From contig JAIVFU010000047.1 in NCBI GenBank assembly GCA_020829485.1, positions 1 through 53,825 of the forward strand: 53,825 nt of DNA. Direction: 5' to 3'. The notes below the pieces were generated by a model, which searched no databases, was not told the origin of the DNA, and saw only the letters and a list, made by a program, of their open reading frames with translations. The stretch comes from Nostoc sp. CHAB 5834 (GTDB lineage: Bacteria > Cyanobacteriota > Cyanobacteriia > Cyanobacteriales > Nostocaceae). Below, in pieces: positions 8,019 to 18,037 of the stretch (positions are counted from its first letter, which is position 1; every line of letters begins with the position of its first letter). Made by a program: the position numbers and the translations under genes.

Positions 8019-8657
8019 ATGGTTGAAAGCGTAGTTAAAAATTGGCAAGGAGAACAGGTCGGTGAGACGACCTTCGAGTTGCGCGTTGCCAAAGAAGAAA
8101 CAGCGTCTCATATTGTGCATCGCGCCTTAGTACGGCAATTGACTAATGCTCGTCAAGGAAATGCCAGTACAAAAACTCGTTCAGAAGTCAGAGGCGGTGG
8201 CCGTAAACCTTGGCGACAAAAAGGTACTGGTCGCGCTCGTGCAGGGTCTATTCGTTCACCACTGTGGCGTGGTGGTGGTGTGATCTTTGGGCCAAAGCCC
8301 AGAGACTTCAACCTCAAGTTAAACCGCAAAGAGCGACGTTTAGCACTGCGGACAGCATTTGTTAGTCGCATTGAGGATTTGATTGTAGTAGAAGAATTTA
8401 GCACCGAGCTATCTCGCCCGAAGACTAAAGAATTAGTGGCAGCGCTTTCCCGTTGGGGAGTAGTACCAGAAAGCAAGTCACTGTTAATTTTGTCTGAAAT
8501 TGCGGATACAGATAACGTTTATTTGTCAGCCCGCAACATTGAAAATTTAAAACTAATTGCAGCCGACCAGCTAAATGTTTTTGATTTACTGCACGCTGAC
8601 AAAATTGTAGTTACGGCATCAGCCCTAGAAAAAATTCAGGAGGTCTACAGTGCCTAG
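8019..8657 (+). CDS. rplD: 50S ribosomal protein L4
   Basis: A 212-residue protein that starts [12 protein letters not shown]. Ten more in-frame codons from 7989 are encoded purely by heptamer repeats and are not taken as protein. The extended loop that lines the exit tunnel is at residues ~55-97 ([32 protein letters not shown]). L4 binds domain I of 23S rRNA and represses its own operon in Escherichia coli; whether it does so here is unknown. The end overlaps the rplW start by eight bases, which implies translational coupling. Confidence 0.98.
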   Translation: MVESVVKNWQGEQVGETTFELRVAKEETASHIVHRALVRQLTNARQGNASTKTRSEVRGGGRKPWRQKGTGRARAGSIRSPLWRGGGVIFGPKPRDFNLKLNRKERRLALRTAFVSRIEDLIVVEEFSTELSRPKTKELVAALSRWGVVPESKSLLILSEIADTDNVYLSARNIENLKLIAADQLNVFDLLHADKIVVTASALEKIQEVYSA

Positions 8658-8964
8658 CTTTGACCCCCGTGACCTTGCCGACTTAGTGCGTCGCCCAATC
8701 GTCACCGAGAAAGCGACTATCTTGATGGAGCAGAATAAGTACACCTTTGAAGTAATTCCAAAGGCATCTAAACCAGAAATCAAGGCTGCGATCGAAGACT
8801 TGTTTCAAGTCAAGGTTGTAAAAGTCAACACCATCCTACCACCGCGTAAAAAGCGGCGCGTTGGTAAATTTATTGGTTATAAGCCCCAATATAAGCGAGC
8901 CATTATTACCGTCGCACCTGGGGATGAAGACAAGATTAGACAAGTTCTATTCCCAGAAGTCTAG
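8650..8964 (+). CDS. rplW: 50S ribosomal protein L23
   Basis: A 104-residue protein. It has the L23 signature [20 protein letters not shown] at residues ~14-33 and [19 protein letters not shown] near 55-75, the extended loop toward the tunnel. L23 sits at the tunnel exit and is the docking site for trigger factor and SRP in other bacteria. The start is GTG within the end of rplD and is preceded by AGGAGG, a strong ribosome-binding site. Confidence 0.98.
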   Translation: MPSFDPRDLADLVRRPIVTEKATILMEQNKYTFEVIPKASKPEIKAAIEDLFQVKVVKVNTILPPRKKRRVGKFIGYKPQYKRAIITVAPGDEDKIRQVLFPEV

Positions 8965-9117
8965 GAATTTTAGATTTTAGATTTTAGATTTTAGATTGAG
9001 GTTTACTCAATAAGTATCCAAAGATGCTCGCAATTAGTTAAACACTCATTAAATCCAAAATCCAAAATTCAAAATCCAAAATTAAGTAAATCCAAAATCC
9101 AAAATCCAAAATAGATT
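8965..9117. repeat. STRR hairpin array between rplW and rplB
   Basis: The left arm has TTTTAGA units and the right arm CCAAAAT units, a different heptamer family from the TCATTAG arrays. The A/T-rich arms are complementary. The array ends immediately before the rplB ATG. Confidence 0.85.
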
Positions 9118-9981
9118 ATGGGTACTCGTTCTTATCGCCCTTATACCCCCAGCACTCGCCAAGTTACAGTTTCTGACTTTGCGGAAATCACAAAAACTGA
9201 GCCAGAAAAATCCCTAACGACCTCGAAGCATCGTGCCAAAGGTCGGAATAATACAGGGCGGATTACCAGTCGTCGCCGGGGTGGCGGACACAAACAACTT
9301 TACCGGATCATCGATTTTAAAAGGGATAAACATAATATTCCTGCCAAAGTCGCAGCAATTGAATACGATCCGAACCGCAATGCCCGAATTGCCCTTTTGT
9401 ATTACCAAGATGGCGAAAAACGGTATATCCTCCATCCCAACGGATTGAAAGTTGGAACAATAATTATTTCTGGGCCCGAATCTCCCTTTGAAGATGGTAA
9501 TGCCTTACCTCTATCGAAGATTCCCTTGGGTACTGGTGTTCACAACGTAGAAATGACTCCTGGCAAAGGTGGTCAAATCGTGCGTGCAGCTGGTGCTAGC
9601 GCTCAAGTTGTGGCAAAAGAAGGTGATTATGTAACTCTCAAGTTACCTTCAGGAGAAGTCCGCTTGATTCGGCGCGAGTGCTACGCCACCATTGGGCAAG
9701 TAGGCAACACCGATGCGAGAAACCTGAGTGCAGGTAAAGCAGGGCGAAATCGCTGGAAAGGTCGCCGTCCTAAGGTTAGAGGTAGCGTCATGAACCCAGT
9801 GGATCACCCACATGGTGGTGGTGAGGGTAGGGCACCTATCGGTAGATCAGGGCCTGTTACACCTTGGGGTAAACCCACATTGGGCGCGAAGACACGCAAT
9901 CGCAAGAAACTTAGCAGCAAATTGATTGTGCGTCGTCGTCGTAAGTCTTCCAAACGCGGTCGCGGCGGTCGTGAGTCTTAA
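9118..9981 (+). CDS. rplB: 50S ribosomal protein L2
   Basis: A 287-residue protein, somewhat longer than the ~273 of Escherichia coli. The N-terminal block is [14 protein letters not shown]. The OB-like and SH3-like RNA-binding domains span ~45-200. The C-terminal motif [18 protein letters not shown] at ~225-242 includes His230, which corresponds to the conserved histidine near the peptidyl transferase centre. The tail is very basic ([13 protein letters not shown]). L2 is needed for subunit association and peptidyl transfer. No ordinary Shine-Dalgarno is seen; the start is preceded by repeat sequence. Confidence 0.99.
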   Translation: MGTRSYRPYTPSTRQVTVSDFAEITKTEPEKSLTTSKHRAKGRNNTGRITSRRRGGGHKQLYRIIDFKRDKHNIPAKVAAIEYDPNRNARIALLYYQDGEKRYILHPNGLKVGTIIISGPESPFEDGNALPLSKIPLGTGVHNVEMTPGKGGQIVRAAGASAQVVAKEGDYVTLKLPSGEVRLIRRECYATIGQVGNTDARNLSAGKAGRNRWKGRRPKVRGSVMNPVDHPHGGGEGRAPIGRSGPVTPWGKPTLGAKTRNRKKLSSKLIVRRRRKSSKRGRGGRES

Positions 9982-10094
9982 AGAGTTAGGAGTTATGAGT
10001 TAAGAGTTATAAGTTGAGAGTAAAATCTAACTCCTAATTCCTCACTCCTCACTTCTCACTTCTAATTCCTAAATCATAAATCCAAAATTGAACT
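9982..10094. repeat. STRR hairpin array between rplB and rpsS
   Basis: GAGTTAG/GAGTTAT units on the left pair with AACTCCT/CACTCCT units on the right. The array belongs to the same AACTCCT family as the one between the GNAT gene and ndhN. Confidence 0.85.
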
Positions 10095-10373
10095 ATGGGT
10101 CGTTCTCTAAAAAAAGGTCCTTTCGTTGCGGATCATCTCCTAAAGAAAATTGAAAAGCTCAACGACAACAACAGAAAAGAAGTTATTAAAACTTGGTCAA
10201 GAGCTTCGACAATTTTGCCTCTAATGGTAGGTCATACCATAGCTGTTCACAACGGACGCCAACACGTTCCAGTTTTTGTAAATGAACAGATGGTAGGACA
10301 TAAGTTGGGTGAATTTGCCCCAACACGCACCTACAGGGGTCATGGAAAAAGCGACAAAAAAGCGGGTAGGTAG
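10095..10373 (+). CDS. rpsS: 30S ribosomal protein S19
   Basis: A 92-residue protein of normal length. The whole sequence is diagnostic: [20 protein letters not shown] at the start, [21 protein letters not shown], and [20 protein letters not shown] at the end. S19 forms a complex with S13 in the head of the 30S subunit and contacts the A-site region. It is separated from rplV by another heptamer array. Confidence 0.99.
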   Translation: MGRSLKKGPFVADHLLKKIEKLNDNNRKEVIKTWSRASTILPLMVGHTIAVHNGRQHVPVFVNEQMVGHKLGEFAPTRTYRGHGKSDKKAGR

Positions 10374-10453
10374 TCATTAGTTATTAGTCATTAGTCATTA
10401 GCTAAAGACAAATGACAAATGACAAATGACAAATGACAAAATTGGAGAAAATT
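10374..10453. repeat. STRR hairpin array between rpsS and rplV
   Basis: GTCATTA units on the left and AAATGAC units on the right are complementary. The last unit supplies an out-of-place upstream ATG in frame with rplV. Confidence 0.85.
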
Positions 10454-10810
10454 ATGGCTACTAATACTACTGAAGTAAAAGCGATCGCTCGTTTTATCCG
10501 CATCTCGGCCTACAAAGTGCGTCGGGTACTCGATCAAATTCGGGGGCGATCGTACCGAGAAGCGTTAATCATCCTAGAATTCATGCCCTATCGCGCCACT
10601 GAGCCCATATTGAAGGTTCTCAGAAGCGCTGCTGCCAATGCTGAACACAACGCTGGGTTAGATCGGACTCAACTAGTGATTACTCAGGCTTACGCCGATC
10701 AAGGGCCGCCGTTGAAGCGGTTCCAACCAAGAGCGCAAGGTAGAGCTTACCAAATTCGCAAGCCGACGTGTCATATTACTGTGGCCGTTGGAGCCGCACC
10801 AGAAAAATAA
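10454..10810 (+). CDS. rplV: 50S ribosomal protein L22
   Basis: A 118-residue protein. The start is placed at the ATG giving [20 protein letters not shown]; an earlier in-frame ATG at 10433 lies in the repeat array. Conserved blocks are [19 protein letters not shown] and the C-terminal hairpin [20 protein letters not shown], whose loop lines the exit tunnel next to L4. The codons AAAGCGATCGCTCG carry a HIP1 octamer. rpsC follows after 53 bases with no repeat array. Confidence 0.98.
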   Translation: MATNTTEVKAIARFIRISAYKVRRVLDQIRGRSYREALIILEFMPYRATEPILKVLRSAAANAEHNAGLDRTQLVITQAYADQGPPLKRFQPRAQGRAYQIRKPTCHITVAVGAAPEK

Positions 10811-10863
10811 GCACGCTTACACGAATAAATTACGTAAAGTAAGAAATCTTAGAGGAAGCATTC

Positions 10864-11646
10864 GTGGGACAGAAGATTCATCCAGTTGGTTTTCGCCTGG
10901 GTATTACACATGAGCATCAATCCCGTTGGTTTGCTGTTCCTGATCGCTATCCAGAACTTTTACAAGAAGACTACAAACTCCGTCAGTACATAGAACAAAA
11001 GCTGGGTAGGCAAGCTCAAAACAACGCCGGTATTTCCGAAGTGCGGATTGAGCGCAAAGCCGACCAAATCGACTTAGAAGTACGCACAGCTAGACCAGGT
11101 GTAGTAGTGGGTCGTGGTGGGCAAGGTATCGAATCCTTGCGTACCGGACTCCAAGGATTGTTAGGTAGTAATCGCCAAATTCGCATTAACGTAGTTGAAG
11201 TCCAACGAGTTGATGCTGATGCCTACCTAATTGCCGAATACATTGCTCAACAATTAGAACGCCGGGTGTCCTTTCGGCGGGTAGTGCGGCAATCGATTCA
11301 ACGGGCCCAACGCGCTGGTGTGCAAGGTATTAAAATCCAAGTTAGCGGCCGACTCAACGGTGCAGAAATTGCCCGGACAGAGTGGACTCGTGAAGGTAGA
11401 GTACCTTTACATACCTTACGGGCTGATATTGACTACTCTTATTGCACAGCAAAAACTGTTTACGGCATTCTGGGCATCAAAGTATGGGTGTTTAAGGGAG
11501 AAATTATTCCTGGACAGGAACCAGATCCGCTACCACCAGCAAGCCGCGATCGCGAACGTGATCCCCGTGATCGCGATCGTGAACCCCGTCGTCGTCAACA
11601 ACAACGTCGTCGCCAGCAATTTGAAGACCGCTCAAATGAAGGATAA
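10864..11646 (+). CDS. rpsC: 30S ribosomal protein S3
   Basis: A 260-residue protein that starts at GTG ([20 protein letters not shown]). A type II KH domain lies near 60-110 with [12 protein letters not shown]. The C-terminal domain spans ~110-215 ([20 protein letters not shown]). S3 lines the mRNA entry channel. Residues ~228-260 form a highly charged tail of Arg, Asp, Glu and Gln ([19 protein letters not shown]) that makes it longer than the ~233 residues of Escherichia coli. This tail is encoded by overlapping HIP1-like CGATCGCGA strings. Confidence 0.98.
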   Translation: MGQKIHPVGFRLGITHEHQSRWFAVPDRYPELLQEDYKLRQYIEQKLGRQAQNNAGISEVRIERKADQIDLEVRTARPGVVVGRGGQGIESLRTGLQGLLGSNRQIRINVVEVQRVDADAYLIAEYIAQQLERRVSFRRVVRQSIQRAQRAGVQGIKIQVSGRLNGAEIARTEWTREGRVPLHTLRADIDYSYCTAKTVYGILGIKVWVFKGEIIPGQEPDPLPPASRDRERDPRDRDREPRRRQQQRRRQQFEDRSNEG

Positions 11647-11733
11647 ATCGTCATTAGTCATTAGTCATTAGTCATTAGTAAATGGCAGATGACAAATGAC
11701 AAAAGACAAATGACAAATGACAAGTAACAAACC
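11647..11733. repeat. STRR hairpin array between rpsC and rplP
   Basis: Four GTCATTA units on the left are matched by AAATGAC units on the right. The array fills the whole gap to the rplP ATG. Confidence 0.85.
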
Positions 11734-12159
11734 ATGTTAAGCCCTAGAAGAACTAAATTCCGTAAACAACAGCGCGGACGGATGGAGGGACTAGCCACCC
11801 GTGGTAGCACCCTCAACTTCGGTGATTTCGCACTCCAAGCGCAAGAACCTGCTTGGATTACCTCACGGCAAATCGAGGCTTCTCGTCGGGCAATGACCCG
11901 TTATATTCGTCGGGGTGGACAAATCTGGATTCGGATTTTCCCTGATAAACCTGTAACCATGCGTCCTGCTGAAACCCGGATGGGTTCCGGTAAAGGTAAT
12001 CCAGAGTTTTGGGTAGCTGTAGTCAAGCCAGGACGAATTTTGTTTGAAATCGGTGGGGTTTCTGAAGAAATCGCCCGTGAAGCTATGCGTTTGGCTTCAT
12101 TTAAACTGCCTATAAAAACTAAGTTTATTGTGCGCTCTCAACCACAGGAGCAGGAGTAG
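11734..12159 (+). CDS. rplP: 50S ribosomal protein L16
   Basis: A 141-residue protein with the full L16 signature: [39 protein letters not shown] and a helical C-terminus ([18 protein letters not shown]). It sits near the A-site tRNA elbow and organises 23S rRNA at the peptidyl transferase centre. The conserved Arg of the [12 protein letters not shown] loop, a hydroxylation site in some bacteria, is present. The end is followed by rpmC after three bases. Confidence 0.99.
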   Translation: MLSPRRTKFRKQQRGRMEGLATRGSTLNFGDFALQAQEPAWITSRQIEASRRAMTRYIRRGGQIWIRIFPDKPVTMRPAETRMGSGKGNPEFWVAVVKPGRILFEIGGVSEEIAREAMRLASFKLPIKTKFIVRSQPQEQE

Positions 12160-12162
12160 CTT

Positions 12163-12390
12163 ATGCCTCTTCCCAAGATTTCAGAAGCAAGAGAATTAAG
12201 TGACGAGAAACTCTCTGAAGAAATTGTCGCTATCAAAAGACAACTATTTCAGTTGCGCTTGCAAAAAGCTACAAGGCAATTAGAAAAGCCTCACCAGTTC
12301 CGACAAATGCGACACCGCCTAGCCCAGTTGCTAACGCTAGAAACAGAACGCAAACGGGCAGCAAGTCAATCGGCTAAAGAAGAAAAGTAG
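12163..12390 (+). CDS. rpmC: 50S ribosomal protein L29
   Basis: A 75-residue, mostly helical protein typical of L29: a first helix (ISEARELSDEKLSEEIVAIK) and a second with the family motif QLRLQKATRQLEKPHQFRQM. It lies next to L23 at the tunnel exit. An AGGAG upstream inside the rplP end and the three-base gap point to coupled translation. rpsQ follows after six bases. Confidence 0.97.
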   Translation: MPLPKISEARELSDEKLSEEIVAIKRQLFQLRLQKATRQLEKPHQFRQMRHRLAQLLTLETERKRAASQSAKEEK

Positions 12391-12396
12391 GAGATT

Positions 12397-12645
12397 ATGG
12401 CAGTTAAAGAACGAGTTGGCTTGGTAGTGAGCGATAAAATGCAAAAAACTGTGGTAGTAGCCATAGAAAACCGCGCTCCTCACCCCAAGTACGGCAAGAT
12501 TGTGGTTAACACCCAACGATATAAAGTTCACGACGAAGAAAATAAGTGTAAAGTAGGCGATCGCGTTCGCATTCAGGAAACTAGACCCCTGAGCAAAACC
12601 AAGCGCTGGAAAATCACAGAAGTCCTGAACGTCAAACCTACTTAA
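12397..12645 (+). CDS. rpsQ: 30S ribosomal protein S17
   Basis: An 82-residue OB-fold protein: [20 protein letters not shown] at the start and [20 protein letters not shown] followed by [20 protein letters not shown]. It binds helices 7 and 11 of 16S rRNA early in 30S assembly. The ATG is preceded by AGGAG at good spacing. Confidence 0.98.
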   Translation: MAVKERVGLVVSDKMQKTVVVAIENRAPHPKYGKIVVNTQRYKVHDEENKCKVGDRVRIQETRPLSKTKRWKITEVLNVKPT

Positions 12646-12691
12646 ACCTCATCGTTGTTAGTTTCTAACAACATTACAAGGGAGAATAATT

Positions 12692-13060
12692 GTGATTCAA
12701 CCCCAGACTTACCTGAATGTTGCAGATAATAGCGGTGCCCGTAAACTAATGTGCATCCGCATCTTAGGCGGAGGCAACCGTCGTTATGGTTTTATCGGCG
12801 ATAAGATTATCGCCGTTGTCAAAGATGCTACACCTAACATGGCTGTAAAAAAGTCTGATGTTGTGGAAGCAGTAATCGTCCGCACTCGCAAAGCTGTAAG
12901 TCGTGACAGTGGCATGAGCATTCGCTTTGATGATAACGCTGCTGTGATCATCAACAAAGACGGTAATCCCAGAGGCACACGGGTTTTTGGCCCAGTTGCC
13001 CGGGAACTACGCGATAAAAACTTTACTAAAATTGTTTCTCTGGCTCCGGAGGTGCTTTAA
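12692..13060 (+). CDS. rplN: 50S ribosomal protein L14
   Basis: A 122-residue protein of exactly the usual length, starting at GTG ([20 protein letters not shown]) with GGGAG upstream. Other landmarks are [17 protein letters not shown] and the C-terminal [20 protein letters not shown]14 sits at the subunit interface and is the docking site for the ribosome silencing factor RsfS, whose gene is also in this window at 44.8 kb. The stop overlaps the start of rplX by one base. Confidence 0.99.
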   Translation: MIQPQTYLNVADNSGARKLMCIRILGGGNRRYGFIGDKIIAVVKDATPNMAVKKSDVVEAVIVRTRKAVSRDSGMSIRFDDNAAVIINKDGNPRGTRVFGPVARELRDKNFTKIVSLAPEVL

Positions 13061-13413
13061 TGGCAGCCAAACAGGGTACGCCCAAAGTATTCCACAAAAT
13101 GCACGTCAAAACTGGCGACACCGTACAAGTGATTGCTGGCAAAGACAAAGGAAAAGTTGGTGAAATTATCCAGGCACTTCCCCAACTGAGTAAAGTCATC
13201 GTCAAAGGTGTCAACATTAAAACCAAGCACGTCAAACCACAGCAAGAAGGGGAATCAGGGCGAATTATGACCCAAGAGTTCCCAATTCATAGCTCCAATG
13301 TGATGCTTTATTCCACCAAGCAAAACGTTGCCAGTCGTGTTTGTTATACCTTTACCTCAGAAGGTAAAAAAGTCAGAAAACTCAAGAAAACTGGCGAAAT
13401 TCTGGATAAATAG
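13060..13413 (+). CDS. rplX: 50S ribosomal protein L24
   Basis: A 117-residue protein with a KOW motif ([20 protein letters not shown], residues ~17-36) and the conserved [20 protein letters not shown]. It is an early assembly protein that binds the 5' end of 23S rRNA. Its ATG overlaps the rplN stop (TAATG) and is preceded by GGAGG, so translation is likely coupled. Confidence 0.98.
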   Translation: MAAKQGTPKVFHKMHVKTGDTVQVIAGKDKGKVGEIIQALPQLSKVIVKGVNIKTKHVKPQQEGESGRIMTQEFPIHSSNVMLYSTKQNVASRVCYTFTSEGKKVRKLKKTGEILDK

Positions 13414-13492
13414 TCATTAGTCATTGGTCATTAGTCATTAGTTATAAAGACAAATAACAAAAGACAAAGGACAAATAACAAAGGACAATAAA
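13414..13492. repeat. STRR hairpin array between rplX and rplE
   Basis: GTCATTA/GTCATTG units on the left are complementary to ACAAATAAC/AAAGGAC units on the right. About 40 bases of non-repeat sequence follow before rplE. Confidence 0.85.
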
Positions 13493-13532
13493 AGTTCCCT
13501 GACCAAGCCCAGGGATATCAGGACAAAAAACT

Positions 13533-14081
13533 ATGGCGACAACAAGACTCAAAAGCTTATATCAAGAGACGATCGTCCCCAAACTGATCAATCAGTTTCA
13601 ATATACCAATGTTCATCAAGTACCGAAGTTGGTAAAGGTTACTATTAACCGGGGTTTGGGTGAAGCAGCTCAAAATGCGAAGTCGCTGGAAGCATCCATT
13701 AATGAAATTGCCTTGGTAACAGGTCAAAAACCAGTGGTGACACGGGCGAAAAAGGCGATCGCTGGCTTTAAGATTCGTCAAGGGATGCCTGTGGGGATCA
13801 TGGTTACTCTCAGAGCCGAACGGATGTATGCCTTTTTCGACAGACTAGTTAGCCTGTCACTACCCAGAATTCGAGATTTTCGCGGCGTTAGCCCTAAAAG
13901 CTTTGACGGACGCGGTAACTACACTCTGGGTGTCAGAGAACAGCTAATTTTTCCAGAAGTCGAATACGACAGCATCGATCAAGTACGTGGGATGGATATT
14001 TCCATCATCACCACAGCAAAAAACGACGAAGAGGGACGCGCCTTACTTAAAGAATTAGGAATGCCCTTTCGCGATCAATAA
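13533..14081 (+). CDS. rplE: 50S ribosomal protein L5
   Basis: A 182-residue protein with the L5 blocks [39 protein letters not shown] and [20 protein letters not shown]. It binds 5S rRNA and contacts the P-site tRNA and S13 across the subunit bridge. The ATG follows a weak CAGGAC. rpsH follows after 20 bases; rpsN, which lies between them in many bacteria, is absent. Confidence 0.98.
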   Translation: MATTRLKSLYQETIVPKLINQFQYTNVHQVPKLVKVTINRGLGEAAQNAKSLEASINEIALVTGQKPVVTRAKKAIAGFKIRQGMPVGIMVTLRAERMYAFFDRLVSLSLPRIRDFRGVSPKSFDGRGNYTLGVREQLIFPEVEYDSIDQVRGMDISIITTAKNDEEGRALLKELGMPFRDQ

Positions 14082-14101
14082 GTTCATCTATAGAGGGAAC
14101 G

Positions 14102-14503
14102 ATGGCGGCTAACGACACAATTGCAGATATGCTGACGCGCATCCGCAATGCCAACCTGGCGCGGCATCAAACTACACAAGTGCCAGCTACAAAAATGACC
14201 CGCAGCATTGCCAAAGTGCTACGGGAGGAAGGCTTTATTGCTGAAATCGAAGAAGCAGAAGAAGGGGTAAAACACAACCTAGTGATTTCCCTGAAATATA
14301 AGGGTAAGAATCGTCAGCCTCTAATCACCGCTTTAAAGCGAGTGAGTAAGCCAGGCTTGCGTGTTTACTCTAATAGAAAAGAATTACCAAGAGTACTAGG
14401 CGGTATTGGCATTGCCATTATTTCTACATCCAGTGGGATTATGACTGACCGCGAAGCGCGGCGTCAGAACTTGGGTGGCGAAGTGCTTTGTTACGTTTGG
14501 TAG
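14102..14503 (+). CDS. rpsH: 30S ribosomal protein S8
   Basis: A 133-residue protein with the full signature: [20 protein letters not shown] at the start, [20 protein letters not shown] in the middle, and [20 protein letters not shown] near the end. S8 binds central-domain 16S rRNA and in Escherichia coli represses the spc operon by binding an L5-gene mRNA structure; whether that applies here is not known. GAGGG lies just upstream. Confidence 0.98.
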   Translation: MAANDTIADMLTRIRNANLARHQTTQVPATKMTRSIAKVLREEGFIAEIEEAEEGVKHNLVISLKYKGKNRQPLITALKRVSKPGLRVYSNRKELPRVLGGIGIAIISTSSGIMTDREARRQNLGGEVLCYVW

Positions 14504-14602
14504 TCACCAGAAGCGAGGAGTTAGGAGTGAGGAGTGAAAAGTTAGTTAAAAAAACTCATAACTCATAACTCGTAACTCATAACAGGATAAAGGACAAAAG
14601 TA
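14504..14602. repeat. STRR hairpin array between rpsH and rplF
   Basis: GAGTTAG/GAGTGAG units on the left are complementary to AACTCAT units on the right. At the downstream edge an AAAGGAC unit sits eight bases before the rplF ATG and could serve as its Shine-Dalgarno sequence. Confidence 0.85.
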
Positions 14603-15151
14603 ATGTCTCGTATTGGTAAACGTCCAATTACTATTCCCGCCAAAGTTCAAGTGGCGATCGATGGTACGAAAATTGTGGTGAAAGGCCCGAAAGGAGAGCT
14701 TTCTCGCACTCTCACAGCTAATGTCTCAGTCTCCCAACAGGGAGAAATATTACAGGTAAATCGTCGCGATGAAACTCGGACTTCAAAGCAGCTGCACGGC
14801 TTGAGCCGCACTTTAGTTGCCAACATGGTCGAGGGAGTTTCCCAAGGTTTTCAGCGCCGTTTGGAAATTCAAGGTGTTGGTTACCGGGCACAACTTCAAG
14901 GGCGTAACCTACTTTTAAACATGGGTTACAGCCATCCGGTGCAAATTGAACCACCAGAAGGAATTCAGTTTGCTGTAGAAGGTACCACTAACGTTATTGT
15001 CAGCGGCTATGACAAAGAAATCGTAGGCAACACAGCCGCAAAAATTCGTGCTGTTCGTCCACCAGAACCTTACAAAGGTAAAGGCATTCGCTATGCCGGT
15101 GAAGTGGTTAGACGGAAAGCTGGTAAGACTGGTAAGGGTGGTAAGAAGTAG
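14603..15151 (+). CDS. rplF: 50S ribosomal protein L6
   Basis: A 182-residue protein with two related domains. The N-terminus is [20 protein letters not shown] and the second-domain signature [20 protein letters not shown] is near the C-terminus. L6 lies at the base of the L7/L12 stalk near the sarcin-ricin loop. A HIP1-like GCGATCGAT is used in codons 17-19. rplR starts two bases after the stop. Confidence 0.98.
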   Translation: MSRIGKRPITIPAKVQVAIDGTKIVVKGPKGELSRTLTANVSVSQQGEILQVNRRDETRTSKQLHGLSRTLVANMVEGVSQGFQRRLEIQGVGYRAQLQGRNLLLNMGYSHPVQIEPPEGIQFAVEGTTNVIVSGYDKEIVGNTAAKIRAVRPPEPYKGKGIRYAGEVVRRKAGKTGKGGKK

Positions 15152-15153
15152 AA

Positions 15154-15516
15154 ATGAAACTTACTCGTAGAGAATCAAAAAACCGTCGTCATCGACGCGT
15201 TCGTGGCAAAGTTATTGGCTCCCCAGAACGTCCCCGTTTAGCGGTATTTCGTTCTAATGAGCATATTTATGCCCAGATAATTGATGATACTCAACATCAA
15301 ACCATCGTGGCAGCATCGACTGTAGAACCAGAACTGAAATCTAGTTTAGCGTCATGTGCAAACCGCGACGCATCGGTGCAAGTTGGGAAGTTGATCGCAG
15401 TGCGATCGCTAGAAAAAGGCATCACCAAAGTAGTCTTTGATCGCGGTGGTAACTTATATCATGGTCGTGTCAAAGCATTAGCTGATGCAGCCCGCGAAGC
15501 TGGTTTAGATTTCTAA
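15154..15516 (+). CDS. rplR: 50S ribosomal protein L18
   Basis: A 120-residue protein that binds 5S rRNA with L5. It has a basic N-terminus ([19 protein letters not shown]) and the diagnostic [20 protein letters not shown] and [20 protein letters not shown] blocks. The gap from rplF is only two bases, so translation is probably coupled. The downstream gap carries a heptamer array. Confidence 0.98.
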   Translation: MKLTRRESKNRRHRRVRGKVIGSPERPRLAVFRSNEHIYAQIIDDTQHQTIVAASTVEPELKSSLASCANRDASVQVGKLIAVRSLEKGITKVVFDRGGNLYHGRVKALADAAREAGLDF

Positions 15517-15630
15517 AGTCATTTAGTCATTGGTCATTAGTCATTTGCAAAGGACAACTGAACAAAGGACAACTGACAAATGACAAAGGACAAAGGACAA
15601 AGGACAAATGACATAAAAAGAGCATAAATT
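15517..15630. repeat. STRR hairpin array between rplR and rpsE
   Basis: GTCATTT/GTCATTG units on the left are followed by many ACAAATG/ACAAAGG/ACAACTG units on the right. The right arm is longer than the left, so part of it cannot pair within the array. Confidence 0.85.
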
Positions 15631-16158
15631 ATGGCAACAGAGCGTAAAAGTAGAACAAAGCGCGCCAAAAAAGAAGAAACCACTTGGCAAGAACGGGTTA
15701 TCCAAATCCGACGCGTAAGTAAAGTGGTCAAAGGTGGTAAAAAACTCAGCTTCCGAGCGATCGTTGTTGTCGGTAACGAACGCGGTCAAGTTGGTGTCGG
15801 AGTAGGCAAAGCCTCAGATGTAATTGGTGCAGTCAAAAAAGGCGTAGCCGACGGCAAAAAACACCTCATTGATATCCCCATCACCAAATCCAACTCCATT
15901 CCCCATCCCATTAATGGTGTCGGTGGCGGTGCGAAAGTGATGATGCGCCCAGCCTCACCTGGTACTGGGGTAATTGCAGGTGGTGCTGTGCGGACTGTGC
16001 TGGAATTAGCAGGAGTTCGTAACGTCTTAGCCAAGCAACTTGGCTCTAACAATCCGCTCAATAATGCTAGAGCCGCAGTCAATGCCTTATCTACACTGCG
16101 GACTCTTTCTGAAGTGGCGGAAGATCGCGGTATTCCTATTGAAAGTCTCTACATTTAG
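15631..16158 (+). CDS. rpsE: 30S ribosomal protein S5
   Basis: A 175-residue protein with an N-terminal dsRNA-binding-like domain ([20 protein letters not shown], near residues 17-37) and a C-terminal domain with [20 protein letters not shown] and [21 protein letters not shown]5 shapes the decoding site and mRNA entry and influences accuracy. No strong Shine-Dalgarno precedes the ATG; GAGC lies about 10 bases upstream. rplO follows after 48 bases. The rpmD gene that often lies between them is missing. Confidence 0.98.
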   Translation: MATERKSRTKRAKKEETTWQERVIQIRRVSKVVKGGKKLSFRAIVVVGNERGQVGVGVGKASDVIGAVKKGVADGKKHLIDIPITKSNSIPHPINGVGGGAKVMMRPASPGTGVIAGGAVRTVLELAGVRNVLAKQLGSNNPLNNARAAVNALSTLRTLSEVAEDRGIPIESLYI

Positions 16159-16206
16159 TAGAGTCCCACTTACAGAGCTTTTGTGTAAACAAGAACTAAT
16201 TACATC

Positions 16207-16650
16207 ATGAGACTCAACGATGTTAAGCCGCAAAAAGGCTCAAAGAAACGTAAGAAGCGTGTAGCCAGAGGTATTTCTGCCGGTCAAGGTGCCAGTGCTG
16301 GTTTAGGTATGCGAGGTCAAAAATCTCGTTCTGGTAGCGGGACTCGCCCAGGTTTTGAAGGTGGTCAACAGCCATTGTACCGCCGCTTACCTAAGCTGAA
16401 GGGCTTTCCGATTGTTAATCAGAAGATTTACACTACGATTAATGTAGAGAAGCTAGCCTCCCTTCCTGCTAATACGGAAGTAACTTTGACCTCATTGAAA
16501 GCCGCAGGTATCCTGACTGCTGTCAAAGGGCCATTGAAAATTTTAGGTAACGGGGAATTGAGCATTCCGCTCAAGGTACAAGCGGCAGCTTTCACAGGTT
16601 CAGCTCGTAGCAAAATTGAGGCAGCTGGTGGTAGTTGTGAAGTCTTATGA
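16207..16650 (+). CDS. rplO: 50S ribosomal protein L15
   Basis: A 147-residue protein with the extended glycine- and arginine-rich N-terminal arm of L15 ([40 protein letters not shown]), the motif [16 protein letters not shown], and a C-terminal globular part that ends [10 protein letters not shown]. It is a late assembly protein of the 50S subunit. No clear Shine-Dalgarno is visible upstream. Confidence 0.98.
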   Translation: MRLNDVKPQKGSKKRKKRVARGISAGQGASAGLGMRGQKSRSGSGTRPGFEGGQQPLYRRLPKLKGFPIVNQKIYTTINVEKLASLPANTEVTLTSLKAAGILTAVKGPLKILGNGELSIPLKVQAAAFTGSARSKIEAAGGSCEVL

Positions 16651-16724
16651 GTGAGCCGGAACAGCGCACTTAAATGGAAGCCAACTCGCTGTCAGCGCCT
16701 GGTTCACTATAAAGGTAGCACTCT

Positions 16725-18035
16725 ATGATCAGTCGAGATAAAGCCCCAACGGCTCAAGAAACTTTTATGCAGATGGCTCAAGCAGCTGGCCTCAGAGGTA
16801 GGCTGCTTGTCACTGTCGGTATTTTAATTTTGGTTCGCCTGGGTATCTTCTTACCCGTACCAGGGATTGATAGACCTAGATTTGCCGAAGCCATATCGGG
16901 CAATAATTCCATATTCGGCTTATTGGATATATTTTCCGGGCGAGGACTTTCGACTTTGGGAGTCTTTGCTTTAGGGATTTTACCCTTCATTAATGCCTCT
17001 ATTATCATCCAATTGCTCACCGCAGCGATTCCATCTTTAGAAAATTTACAGAAAAATGAAGGCGAAGCAGGTAGGCGCAAAATATCGCAAATTACCCGCT
17101 ATGTCACTGTAATTTGGGCAATTCTACAAAGTACAGCTTTTTCAGCATTATTCCTCCAGCAATTCGCCTTAAAGCCAGGGCCAATCTTCGTAGCTGAAAC
17201 TGCGATCGCTCTGACTGCTGGTTCCATGTTCGTAATGTGGGCATCAGAACTGATTACAGAACGTGGCATTGGCAACGGAGCATCATTGTTGATTTTTGTC
17301 AATATTGTCGCGTCATTACCAAAAGCCTTAGGCGATACCATCGACTTGGTGCAAGTCGGTGGTCGGGAAACAGTGGGTCGTGTGATAGTGCTGCTCTTAG
17401 TTTTCCTAGCAACAATTGTTGGTATTGTGATTGTCCAAGAAGGAATGCGCCGCATCCCAATTATTTCGGCTCGTCGCCAAGTAGGTCGGCGAGTGTTGGC
17501 AGAACAGCGTAGCTATCTGCCCCTGCGGTTAAATCAAGGCGGCGTGATGCCAATTATTTTTGCTGCTGCCATCCTCAGTTTGCCACTGCTGATAGCCAAT
17601 TTTACTAAAAATGCCGAATTGGCGAATATAGTTAACACTTATTTGAGTCCAGGCGGTTCTAGCTCCTGGGTCTATGCCTTGGTCTACATGATTTCCATCA
17701 TTTTCTTTAGCTACTTCTATTCTTCGTTGATTCTCAACCCAGTAGATGTGGCGCAAAACTTGAAGAAAATGGGTTCTAGTATTCCTGGAATTCGTCCCGG
17801 CAAGGCAACTAGCGAGTATATCGAACGCGTATCCAACCGACTCACTTTTTTGGGTGCGCTCTTTTTGGGCTTGGTTGCTATTATCCCTACCGCCGTAGAA
17901 AGTGCTTTGAATGTGAAAACTTTCCAGGGAATAGGTGCTACCTCTTTGTTAATTTTAGTTGGTGTGGCAATTGAGACAGCTAAACAAGTCCAAACTTATG
18001 TCATCTCTCAGCGCTATGAAGGAATGGTGAAATAA
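16725..18035 (+). CDS. secY: Protein translocase subunit SecY
   Basis: A 436-residue polytopic membrane protein, the channel subunit of the Sec translocon in plasma and thylakoid membranes. About ten hydrophobic segments are seen. The family marks include [23 protein letters not shown] at the first helix, [32 protein letters not shown] and the cytoplasmic loop [14 protein letters not shown] that contacts ribosome and SecA. AAAGG lies about 10 bases upstream. The stop is followed by adk after two bases, an arrangement common in bacteria. SecG is encoded at 33.6 kb in this window. Confidence 0.99.
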   Translation: MISRDKAPTAQETFMQMAQAAGLRGRLLVTVGILILVRLGIFLPVPGIDRPRFAEAISGNNSIFGLLDIFSGRGLSTLGVFALGILPFINASIIIQLLTAAIPSLENLQKNEGEAGRRKISQITRYVTVIWAILQSTAFSALFLQQFALKPGPIFVAETAIALTAGSMFVMWASELITERGIGNGASLLIFVNIVASLPKALGDTIDLVQVGGRETVGRVIVLLLVFLATIVGIVIVQEGMRRIPIISARRQVGRRVLAEQRSYLPLRLNQGGVMPIIFAAAILSLPLLIANFTKNAELANIVNTYLSPGGSSSWVYALVYMISIIFFSYFYSSLILNPVDVAQNLKKMGSSIPGIRPGKATSEYIERVSNRLTFLGALFLGLVAIIPTAVESALNVKTFQGIGATSLLILVGVAIETAKQVQTYVISQRYEGMVK

Positions 18036-18037
18036 TA

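Noticed and set aside
8153..8476. A 107-codon minus-strand frame in rplD
   Set aside because: Antisense shadow of L4.
11318..11671. A 117-codon frame overlapping rpsC
   Set aside because: It is an out-of-frame shadow of S3 with no family features.
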